Source: Paramicrobacterium humi (GTDB lineage: Bacteria; Actinomycetota; Actinomycetes; Actinomycetales; Microbacteriaceae). Taken from it: a DNA stretch of 64,000 bases. The translations under genes were made by a program, and so were the position numbers. Positions 54,796 through 62,566 of the stretch are shown one piece after another; position 1 is the stretch's first letter, and the number at the start of each line of letters is the position of its first letter. Under the pieces are notes generated by a model that made no database searches, was not told the DNA's origin, and saw only the letters and a program-made list of their open reading frames with translations. The stretch covers positions 1,116,001 through 1,180,000 of the forward strand of contig NZ_FNRY01000001.1 of NCBI RefSeq assembly GCF_900105715.1. Direction: 5' to 3'.

Positions 54796-56667
54796 TCACT
54801 CGATGTCGACGAGCGCTTCGGTGTGCTGGCCGAGCCGCAGCGAGCCGATCGTGACGTCGAGCGCGACGCGGCAGCGGCGTGCCGGTCCATCGCCCGCGCG
54901 CACGACGATGGACACCTCCCGTTCCTCGGCGGCTGCGAGGTCGACGCTCGTCTCGCCCGCGTCCGTCTGCCAGCCCGCCGGGACGACGGGGCGCAGCACG
55001 GCCGTCGCGGCATGGTGGTGCGGATTGCGCACGGTGGCCGTGAAAGTGACCTCGGCCCCCGGTGCGCTGCGGGAGCGGTAGGGGATGAGCCGCGCCATCA
55101 CACCATCGGCGCCGAGATCGAGCTCGTCGAGGGGGAGGAGCGCCTCGTGCATCTCGATGAGGTCTTCGCCGGCGTACGCCAGATAGTCGAGGTAGCCGTC
55201 GTCGACGTGGCGCGGCTCCCAGTGCCCGCTCAGCAGGAGGCCGGGTGCGATGCGGCGGTACAGCTCGGCGCTCGCGCGATAGTCGTGGATGCGGAAGCGG
55301 TTGCGGTACTGGTAATTGAGGATCTCGTGCCGTTCCCCGGGGATGCCGAGGTTCTCCTGCTGGTCGCCCGTGAAGACGACGGTGACGCCGTCGACGTGCA
55401 GCTCGAACGCCGAGGCGAAGAGAGTATGGCCGGGCTGCTCGTGCACCCGGATCGTGTGCTCGTGCCAGGTGAAGGCCTCATCCGTCGGGAGCACGCGGTC
55501 GGCGTGGATCGGCTCGTACCACTGGCAGGGAAGGTCGTACTTCCAGGGGTCGTCGAGGATCGGCGCGACATTCGAGGGCGACCAGATCTCGGTTCCCTCG
55601 ACGTCTCGCAGCAGGCTGAGACCCGCGACGTGGTCGTCGTGATAGTGCGTCGTGAGGGCGACGGCGATGCGCGTGACGCCGAACTGCCGCTTGAGTGCGG
55701 GGAGCGAGGCGAGCCAGGGCCGCCGCGCGGCGCGGTCGGTTCCCGTCGGCAGACCCGTCGTCATGTCATAGCCGTAGTCGATGATGAGCGCCTCGCCGGT
55801 GTCGGAGAGCACGATGTAGCAGCACGAAAGACTCGACCGGTTCAGCAGCAGATGGTCGGTGAGCTGGATGAACGGATTGCGCAGCCGGTCGTGCAGGTCC
55901 CACGGGTGCCAGCGTCGGGAGTCGACGTGGTACTGCATGCGAGCGGCGAGCAGGCCGAGCGCGTCGTCCGGATGCCACATGGTGTCGCCATGGGAGGGCA
56001 GAAGGGCATTGAGGTTCTCGTCCTGCAGCAGATAGCAGCTGAGGACTGTTATCGCGGGCCCCTCGTGGGCGGTGTACGACCACTGCGATGCGGCGAGTGA
56101 CCAGACCTTGCCGGGGGAGTAGATGAGGTCACCGGAGAATCCGATCCGCTGCCCGTCGCGCTCGAGGATGTAGGTCACGGAGCCGATCGTGTGGCCCGGT
56201 GTGGGCAGCGTGTAGAGCGTGACACCGCCGAAATCGGCGGACCGGTATTCGGGCACGACGCCGGTGATGGGAACAGACTCGAGCAGCGAGAAGCGATCCT
56301 GCCGAAGGTTGTAGTCGTTGTCGAGGGGGCGGGTCTCCCACATCTCCTCGACGTTGCGGAACAGCTCGACTTCGACGGGCGGCACGTGCACGCGCGCGCC
56401 GTGCTCAACGGCGAGCGGGAGCCCCTGCGCCTGATCGCGGTGGTGATGCGTCATGACGACGTCGGTGATCCGGTCGATGGCGAGGTCGGCGAGAACCTCG
56501 AGGGCGCGCCCGGCGCCGAAGTCGACAGCGACGGCCGTGCGCTCCTCCGACGGCGACCCGTCGGCGACGATGAGGTACACGTTGCACGTGTCGCCCACCC
56601 GGTAGACGCCGCGGGTCACTTCGACGACATCGTCGCCGGAGTATTCGCCAGCACGTGGTGCGGGCAT
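54796..56667 (-). CDS. Protein with two tandem metallo-beta-lactamase domains
   Basis: This encodes 623 residues. Domain 1 (about 15-260) has HHHRDQ at 74-79 with Gln replacing the usual last His, GHT at 159, GD at 179 and H226. Domain 2 (about 280-495) has the complete HYHDDH at 341-346, GHT at 414, GD at 434 and H482. A C-terminal beta-rich part (about 525-620) follows. The architecture is unusual; reaction unknown. ATG 56667 or GTG 56673 is the start, overlapping the glycosidase stop. It is the last gene of the coupled five-gene unit. Confidence 0.75.
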   Translation of the reverse strand: MPAPRAGEYSGDDVVEVTRGVYRVGDTCNVYLIVADGSPSEERTAVAVDFGAGRALEVLADLAIDRITDVVMTHHHRDQAQGLPLAVEHGARVHVPPVEVELFRNVEEMWETRPLDNDYNLRQDRFSLLESVPITGVVPEYRSADFGGVTLYTLPTPGHTIGSVTYILERDGQRIGFSGDLIYSPGKVWSLAASQWSYTAHEGPAITVLSCYLLQDENLNALLPSHGDTMWHPDDALGLLAARMQYHVDSRRWHPWDLHDRLRNPFIQLTDHLLLNRSSLSCCYIVLSDTGEALIIDYGYDMTTGLPTGTDRAARRPWLASLPALKRQFGVTRIAVALTTHYHDDHVAGLSLLRDVEGTEIWSPSNVAPILDDPWKYDLPCQWYEPIHADRVLPTDEAFTWHEHTIRVHEQPGHTLFASAFELHVDGVTVVFTGDQQENLGIPGERHEILNYQYRNRFRIHDYRASAELYRRIAPGLLLSGHWEPRHVDDGYLDYLAYAGEDLIEMHEALLPLDELDLGADGVMARLIPYRSRSAPGAEVTFTATVRNPHHHAATAVLRPVVPAGWQTDAGETSVDLAAAEEREVSIVVRAGDGPARRCRVALDVTIGSLRLGQHTEALVDIE

Positions 56668-56669
56668 GC

Positions 56670-58568
56670 TCACAGTCCCTCGCGATAGTGCCGCCAGGTC
56701 GCGGCGATCTCGCGCAGATCGGCGGAGTCGATGTGCTCGCCTGACCGGTCGATCGCCTCGAGGTAGTACAGCGCGGGAACACCGAGATGCACTTGCTCGT
56801 GCGCGTAGCGCAGCCATTCGGCGCGGTTCGGCATCGGCCACTGGTCGGTGTCGACGAGAGTGTCGGGGAGCACGCGCGAGGCGATCTGATGGCGCATGCG
56901 CAGCTGGTCGACGACGGGCACGCGCGCGCCGCTCACGTCGTACTTCGAGACATCGTTCAAGCGCACCATCGTGCACACGTCCGCGAACGACGGATGCACG
57001 GCGTGCGCGACGACGAGCGCGTCAGGTTTCGCCGCGCGGGCGCCCTCGCACAACGTGCTGAGCAGGCTGTGCACCGCGGCGATTCCCCACGTCGTCTCTG
57101 TCGCGCGCAGCGCATGCCCGCTCGGGCCGCGTTGGGTGAAGTCGATCTTCAGCCCGTCAGCGTCGAGTCCCTCGGGACTGAGCAGGTGATGCAGGATGCC
57201 GCGGAGGCGATCCCGATAGGCCTGGTTTCCCGCGTCCACGCTCACGGGCCGACCGCGTGGATCGGTGACACATTCCGCAGCGGGAATACCTTCGGGATCC
57301 CACGCTTTCCACCACAGCAGAACGCGCTGCCCGGCGCCGTGCCGGGCGGCGATCCAGCCCTTGAGATCCGGCCAGTGTTCGGTGTTTATCGCTCCCGTTC
57401 CGTACGCGGACTGCCAGCGGTCGTCGATGACGATGGTTCCCGGGACGATCTCGTGCGCTTTCAGCCGGGCGAGGAACTCGTCATAGACGCTCTCGCGCGC
57501 GAAGCTCGCCGCTGCGGCCGTCACGGACTTCTCGTCGTCGGCCGTCTCGGGCGCCGTGTCGGCGGTCGGTTCGCTCGGGCCCACGTGGAGCACGTGCGAG
57601 GAGCGCGCGCACTGCGCTCCCCAGCCGCAGAACATGGGGTGCCGCCACCAGTCCGGGATGGCGCGGGCGGACACGTCAGGGGCGAGGCCATGAGCGGCGA
57701 GGTCGTCGCGGTAGGCGTCCAGAACGCGCCAGCCGTCGCCGATGCCGGTGGGGGAGAGGACGAGAGTGGGGGAGTCCCACGTGCCGTCGACGGGCGTGTG
57801 ACCGTCGTAGTCGAGCGTGATCGCGAACCCGTTCTCGCTCGGCGCGTAGCGCATGCTCGTGAACCGCAGCTCGTCCACGCTTGCGCGCAGCCAGAGGCCG
57901 AGCCAGTCGCCCTCGGGCGCGTGCGCCGTCACCGCGACGTGCTCGCGTGTCAGACCGAACGCGAGCGGGGGCGGCGAGAACACGGCGTTGAGCCTCCCGG
58001 GGTCGGCGTCGCCGACGACGCCGAGCGTCGCGGGGGTGCGAGACGAGCGAATGAGCTGCACGGGCTCGGTCGCCGCGGGGACGAGCACGCCCGTGAATAC
58101 CGCCTCCGAGCGGAAGGTGCCGCACGCGCCGGTCGGGAGCATCGCGCGTCCGCCGAACAGCGCGACTTCGCTGAGCGTCCCGATGCCTCGCACGCTCGTG
58201 GAGAGTTCGAGCGTCGCGGGGGTGCACACGAGGCGCGTCTCGTGCTCATCCCAGATGGAGCTGCTCAGCCGCACCCCGATGCGGATCGCGTCGACGCCGT
58301 ATTCGCACACCTCGACGGCGTCGACGCTCACGCTCTCGTCGACGCCGTTGGTCGTGTCGACGCTGCTGAGCAGGTTGACGCTCAGCCAGTCGCCGCCGTC
58401 GAGGTCGCGGAGCAGGGCGTACGGGGCCGACTCGAATCCCGAGGCGAAGCGCGGGACCTCGAGCTCATAGCGCGCAGCGCGCACGATCAGGCGCTTGCCG
58501 GTGCGCTCGATCAGGGGGCGGTCTGTCGCGTTCGCCGCAAGAGTTGCCGTTGTCTGCGATTCGGTCAT
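56670..58568 (-). CDS. Glycoside hydrolase resembling GH36/GH27 alpha-galactosidases
   Basis: This encodes 632 residues. An N-terminal beta-sandwich (1-320) is followed by a TIM-barrel with FCGWGAQCA, GTIVIDDRWQSAYG, DLKGWIAARHGAGQRVLLWWKAW and the likely nucleophile segment LKIDFTQRG. This is the look of GH36/GH27-type retaining glycosidases, but the family is not certain. No signal peptide. The start overlaps the racemase-like stop (ATGA). Confidence 0.75.
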   Translation of the reverse strand: MTESQTTATLAANATDRPLIERTGKRLIVRAARYELEVPRFASGFESAPYALLRDLDGGDWLSVNLLSSVDTTNGVDESVSVDAVEVCEYGVDAIRIGVRLSSSIWDEHETRLVCTPATLELSTSVRGIGTLSEVALFGGRAMLPTGACGTFRSEAVFTGVLVPAATEPVQLIRSSRTPATLGVVGDADPGRLNAVFSPPPLAFGLTREHVAVTAHAPEGDWLGLWLRASVDELRFTSMRYAPSENGFAITLDYDGHTPVDGTWDSPTLVLSPTGIGDGWRVLDAYRDDLAAHGLAPDVSARAIPDWWRHPMFCGWGAQCARSSHVLHVGPSEPTADTAPETADDEKSVTAAAASFARESVYDEFLARLKAHEIVPGTIVIDDRWQSAYGTGAINTEHWPDLKGWIAARHGAGQRVLLWWKAWDPEGIPAAECVTDPRGRPVSVDAGNQAYRDRLRGILHHLLSPEGLDADGLKIDFTQRGPSGHALRATETTWGIAAVHSLLSTLCEGARAAKPDALVVAHAVHPSFADVCTMVRLNDVSKYDVSGARVPVVDQLRMRHQIASRVLPDTLVDTDQWPMPNRAEWLRYAHEQVHLGVPALYYLEAIDRSGEHIDSADLREIAATWRHYREGL

Positions 58569-59245
58569 GGATTCTCATCGAGGGTGTGAAGGAGGGCGGC
58601 GGTGCCGCTGTCGGGTGAGGTGAGCACGGGAACGTCGGTCGGGGCGTCGGCGGCCGCCTCCGCCATGGAGGCTTGAGCGAGCACGATGACGTCGGAGCGC
58701 GCGGCGGCGTCGAGCAGAGCGGCGGCGATGAGCCGGTTGTGCTCGTCGGGCCGGCCGGCGGAGCGGGCCGCGGCGGCGCCTTCGACGACGTGGGCCTGCA
58801 CGCGAACGTCGGCGTCGGCCGCCGCGCGTTCAAGCAGCCGGCCCGTCGGGCCGAGCGTCGCTTCCAGGGTCGCGAGGACGGCGATGCGGCCCGGTCCGTC
58901 CGTCGGGTCGTGGCCCCGCAGGGCGGTATCGACGGCGGTGCGCGCCATGGCGGTATCCACGCGAAGGACGGGCACGGTCGCGGATTCCGCCGCCTGCTCG
59001 ACGGCCTCGCCGATCGACGAGCAGGTCGCGAGGATCGCGCGTGCTCCGCAGCGCTGCAGGTAGCCGATGTGCGCGGCGACGCGCTCGGTCACCTCGTCGG
59101 TCACGCCGACGTCGATCGCGGTCTCGAGCAGCGCCGAGTCGACGACGTGCACGAGGTCCACGTCGGGCCGCCGCGCCCGGATGCCGCTCTGGAAGGAGTC
59201 GGCGAGGGCCGGCACGGTGTGCAGGAGTCCGAGTCGCGTGCTCAT
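58565..59245 (-). CDS. Asp/Glu racemase-family protein
   Basis: This encodes 226 residues in the aspartate/glutamate/hydantoin racemase fold. The first catalytic-type Cys is in LATCSSIGEAV; the expected second Cys position reads LAQASMAEA with no Cys, so it is probably not a classical two-Cys racemase. In sugar clusters such proteins may be sugar-acid or ketose epimerases. Coupled to both neighbours by ATGA overlaps. Confidence 0.75.
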   Translation of the reverse strand: MSTRLGLLHTVPALADSFQSGIRARRPDVDLVHVVDSALLETAIDVGVTDEVTERVAAHIGYLQRCGARAILATCSSIGEAVEQAAESATVPVLRVDTAMARTAVDTALRGHDPTDGPGRIAVLATLEATLGPTGRLLERAAADADVRVQAHVVEGAAAARSAGRPDEHNRLIAAALLDAAARSDVIVLAQASMAEAAADAPTDVPVLTSPDSGTAALLHTLDENP

Positions 59246-60144
59246 GCCTCGCTCCAGGGGCGCGCGTTCCGGTCGACGACGTCGATGAGCGCTCGCAGTC
59301 GCGGCACGGACGTCTGCCGCAGCGCGGCCGGGACGTCATCGGCGCCGACGATGTCGCTCCAGAGCGCTCGCCCCGCGAGGAAGCCGCTCGCGCCGGCCCG
59401 GCAGGCGGCCTCGACGGCGGGCAAGAACCGGTCACGCTCGACGCCTTGCGAGAGCACGACCCAGGGGCCGGTGATCGCGGCGGCGAGTCGTTCGCTCGCC
59501 GCGGCCTGCTCGGTCTTCTCTCCCGCGCCGGCGAGCGGCACCTGCACCTTGTACAGGCTCGGACCGAGCGGGGAGAGCTCCTTCGCCGCCTCGACGATGG
59601 CGTCGTCTGCGTCCCAGCTGCCGTCGTCGAGCTCGCCGGGCGTGGACCGGACGACGGGCTCGAGAACCGAGAGCACGCCGCGCCTGGCCGCCGTGTTGAT
59701 GAACGAGCGGGCGAGCTCGATGCGGCGCGCCCGGTGCTCGTCACGGCGCCAGATGATGAGCAGCTTGATCGCCGCGACGCCCGCGAGGTCGAAATCGGGC
59801 GCGCACACGACCTCGTCGAGCGCCGTCTCCTCGACGGGACCGCCGTCGTCCTGCGTGAGCGCGTCGGCGGCGAGAATGAGCCCCGTGGACGCGGGCAGCA
59901 GGCCGGCGTCGCGCACCTCGGGGTAGCCGTAGTGCCGGTCGATGAGGAATCCGGACGCGAGCGGCCCGAGCACTTCGGCGACGTCGAGCTTGAACGCGCG
60001 CAGCACGTCGTCCGCCGGCCGTCCGGCGCCCGCGGCGTCGAACATCGTGCGCAGGCTCTCGCGCTGGTCCATGGCGACCATCGCGAGAGCTCCGCTTTCG
60101 CGGGCGATGGGGCGCAGATCCCTGCGGCGGTCGTTTCGCGTCAT
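59242..60144 (-). CDS. Class I aldolase, YihT/LacD-like
   Basis: This encodes 300 residues. AMVAMDQRESLRTMFDAAGA, ASGFLIDRHYGYPEV, KLLIIWRRDEHRARR, the probable Schiff-base lysine K199 in SLYKVQVPL, and ASGFLAGRALW closely match my memory of the E. coli YihT sulfofructose-1-phosphate aldolase and less that of LacD. It probably cleaves a ketose 1-phosphate to DHAP and an aldehyde. ATG 60144 overlaps the FGGY stop (ATGA). Confidence 0.82.
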   Translation of the reverse strand: MTRNDRRRDLRPIARESGALAMVAMDQRESLRTMFDAAGAGRPADDVLRAFKLDVAEVLGPLASGFLIDRHYGYPEVRDAGLLPASTGLILAADALTQDDGGPVEETALDEVVCAPDFDLAGVAAIKLLIIWRRDEHRARRIELARSFINTAARRGVLSVLEPVVRSTPGELDDGSWDADDAIVEAAKELSPLGPSLYKVQVPLAGAGEKTEQAAASERLAAAITGPWVVLSQGVERDRFLPAVEAACRAGASGFLAGRALWSDIVGADDVPAALRQTSVPRLRALIDVVDRNARPWSEA

Positions 60145-61670
60145 ACGCGCCTCTCCTCTGTCGGGGTCGGGGCCGCGAGTGCGGCTCGGCGGAAGGTGTC
60201 GTAGGCGGCCTGCGCCTCGCTCTCGGCGGGTGGGGTGATGACGGATGCCGCCGGCAGGCGCACGTCGTCGGCGCACACGCCCGCCCGCACGGCCGCGAGC
60301 AGCGCGGCCGAGCACGCGACAGGTTGAGCGACGTGCGCAACGCGCAGCGGCCGGCCGAGGACGGCGGACTTCAACGCAAGCCACTCCGCGTTCCCCGCGG
60401 GAGCGCCGCCGATGACGGCGAGCGGTTCGACGCTCGGGGCGAGCGGGTCCGCCGCGGCGTTCTGCTGCGTCTCGGCCATCCAGCGCAGCTGCAGGCACAG
60501 GCCGAGGAGCGTCGCGCGGCGGAGCTCGTCGTCCGAGCGCGTCGCGGGGTCGACGGGGCGCCCGGCGATGTCGATGAGCTCGTCGCGGGCGGTCCGGTCG
60601 GGGTGCGGAGTCTGCCGGCCGGAGGGGTAGGGCAGCCGGATGAGTTCGCCGAGCCTCGTGGTCCCATCGACGGGGCCGGGGGAGTGCGCCCATCCCGCGA
60701 GGAGCGAGCCGCCGCTCGCGCCGGCGAGAAGCGACTCGTGCGCGCCAGGGACGGTGCGCGTGAGGCTCATGCCCGTCGCGGAAACGGCGGCGCGGTCGGC
60801 GGGTGCACCGAGCACGCGGACGAGCGCTTCCGTCGTTCCCATCGAGTCGGCGTCGTCGCCGGGGCCTCGCGCGCCGGCTCCCCAGGCTCCGACGGCGTGG
60901 TCGTGGCCGGCGACGTAGACGGGCGTGCCCTCGCGCAGCCCGGTCGAGTGGGCCGCGGCCGCCGACACGGCGCCGACGGCTTCTCCCGGAGCGACGACGT
61001 CGGGCAGCTTGTCGGGCGTGAGGCCGACGAGCGCGAGCAGTCGTGCGTCGAAGCCGCGCGGCATCCGCTCGCCCCGTGCGGGAAGCAGGTACGCGCCCGT
61101 GCGCCCCGCGAGCGTGTGGTCGGTGGCACAGTGGCCGGCGAGGGTGTGGGCGATCAGGTCGGCGACGCCGGACCAGCGGGCGAGGCGCCGCCACAGACCC
61201 GGGTCGTCGGCGCCGAGCGCGTGCCACATCGCGAGCGGCACCTTAGGCAGCGCCGGCACTCCCGTCGCGCAGAAGAAGCGCTCGGGGTCGATGCGTTCGA
61301 AGACGGTGGCGTCGGCGGACGCGTTCCAGCGCACGAGCGGGGTCAGGGGCGTGCCCGCCGCATCGAGCGGCACGCCGGTCTCTGCCATCGACGCAATGCC
61401 GACGACGAGCGGATGCCGGGGGGCCACGGCCGTGAGCTCGCGGAGCGCCTGCGTCACCGAGTCGCGCAGCTCGTCCGCGGTGTCGGGAGTGGAGAACTGC
61501 CGCACGGCGAGCTCACGGAGCTCCGACCGGGGTCCGCCGCAGGAGACCAGCACCGCCTTCGTATTTGTGCTGCCGATGTCGATGCCGACCGCGACGGCAG
61601 CGTCCGGGAGCGCCGCATCGTCCGGCGCGGCTGTCGCCGGCGAAGCGCCTTCGGATGCCGTCCTCGCCAT
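60141..61670 (-). CDS. FGGY-family carbohydrate kinase
   Basis: This encodes 509 residues. N-terminal AVGIDIGSTNTKAVLVSCGG binds ATP. VYVAGHDHAVGAWGAG and the C-terminal VIGGAPAGNAEWLALKSAVLGRP are FGGY features. It would phosphorylate the ketose that the next enzyme cleaves; the usual kinase beside YihT is a PfkB-type one, so the substrate may differ. ATG 61670 is preferred to a TTG/GTG at 61727, which lies across the operators. Confidence 0.85.
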   Translation of the reverse strand: MARTASEGASPATAAPDDAALPDAAVAVGIDIGSTNTKAVLVSCGGPRSELRELAVRQFSTPDTADELRDSVTQALRELTAVAPRHPLVVGIASMAETGVPLDAAGTPLTPLVRWNASADATVFERIDPERFFCATGVPALPKVPLAMWHALGADDPGLWRRLARWSGVADLIAHTLAGHCATDHTLAGRTGAYLLPARGERMPRGFDARLLALVGLTPDKLPDVVAPGEAVGAVSAAAAHSTGLREGTPVYVAGHDHAVGAWGAGARGPGDDADSMGTTEALVRVLGAPADRAAVSATGMSLTRTVPGAHESLLAGASGGSLLAGWAHSPGPVDGTTRLGELIRLPYPSGRQTPHPDRTARDELIDIAGRPVDPATRSDDELRRATLLGLCLQLRWMAETQQNAAADPLAPSVEPLAVIGGAPAGNAEWLALKSAVLGRPLRVAHVAQPVACSAALLAAVRAGVCADDVRLPAASVITPPAESEAQAAYDTFRRAALAAPTPTEERRV

Positions 61671-61678
61671 AACCCCAT

Positions 61679-61728
61679 TTTGTCCGTTTCTGCACAAAGA
61701 GGTCAAGATTTGTCGCACTATTGACAAA
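61679..61728. promoter_or_regulatory. Tandem 20-bp operators in the FGGY-deoR divergent region
   Basis: Two copies of TTTGT-N10-ACAAA occur at 61679-61698 and 61709-61728, exactly 30 bp apart. They lie between the FGGY start (61670) and the deoR start (61757). They are likely DeoR binding sites governing both directions. Confidence 0.7.
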
Positions 61729-61756
61729 CGCTTCGCGCAGAACGTTGGATGGATGC

Positions 61757-62530
61757 GTGCGATACACCGAAGCTCCCGCGCGACGTGCGGAGATCCTGCG
61801 CCGCCTGGAGGAGACCGGCTATGTCTCCTCCGGCCAGCTCGCGGCGGAGTTCGGCGTCTCCGAGATGACGATTCGCCGCGACGTGCGCCAGCTGCAGCTC
61901 GAGGGACGCGCGCGCCGCGTCACCGGGGGAGCGACGCTCGTCGGCAGCATCCCGTTCGATGAGCGCACCAGGTCGGGCGCAAGGGAGAAGCGGGAGATCG
62001 CCGCCGCCTGCGCCGCGCTTCTGCCGCCCTCGGGGACGGTCGCGCTCGATGCCGGAACGACGGTGGCGCCGCTCGCGGACCTCGTCGGGCCGGGCTCTAC
62101 CGTCGTGAGCCACTCGGCGCCCGTGATCAGCGCGTGCACGGCGCGCGACGACATCGAGCTCATCGGCGTCGGCGGCGTGTATCAGCGCGACACGCGCTCA
62201 TTCGCGGGACCGGGAGCGGCCAGTGCGTTCGAGTCGCTCTCGGTGGACGTCGCCGTGCTCTCCGTCACCGCTGTCGACGCGGCCGGGCTCATGTGCGCGA
62301 ACATGCTCGACGCCGAGGTGAAGAAGCGCATGGCCGGCAGCGCCGAGACGGTCATCGTGCTCGCCGACCACACGAAGCTCGCTCGCCGGGCCTCCATCCG
62401 CATCGGCCCGCTCGCGCTCGCCGATGTTCTCGTCACCGACGCCGGCGCGTCGCCCGAACTGCTGTCGGCGGTGCGGGACACGGGCGTCCGCGTCGTCATC
62501 GCGGATGACGAGGAATCCGTCGTCGTCTGA
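61757..62530 (+). CDS. DeoR-family transcriptional regulator
   Basis: This encodes 257 residues. The N-terminal winged helix RRAEILRRLEETGYVSSGQLAAEFGVSEMTIRRDV is followed by the sugar-phosphate-binding DeoR C-terminal domain (LDAGTTVAPLADL, VGGVYQRDTRSFAG). It probably represses the divergent five-gene kinase/aldolase unit and senses a phosphorylated sugar. GTG 61757 was chosen; ORF sequence upstream crosses the operator. Confidence 0.85.
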   Translation: MRYTEAPARRAEILRRLEETGYVSSGQLAAEFGVSEMTIRRDVRQLQLEGRARRVTGGATLVGSIPFDERTRSGAREKREIAAACAALLPPSGTVALDAGTTVAPLADLVGPGSTVVSHSAPVISACTARDDIELIGVGGVYQRDTRSFAGPGAASAFESLSVDVAVLSVTAVDAAGLMCANMLDAEVKKRMAGSAETVIVLADHTKLARRASIRIGPLALADVLVTDAGASPELLSAVRDTGVRVVIADDEESVVV

Positions 62531-62566
62531 CGCCGGACAGCATCCGACCGCTCGTGGAGAACACCG

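Noticed and set aside
54796-61670. Direct assignment of the five-gene unit as the sulfoquinovose (yih) pathway
   Set aside because: Only the aldolase resembles that pathway. No YihS-type isomerase, PfkB-type kinase, SLA reductase or GH31 sulfoquinovosidase is present, so the substrate is left open.
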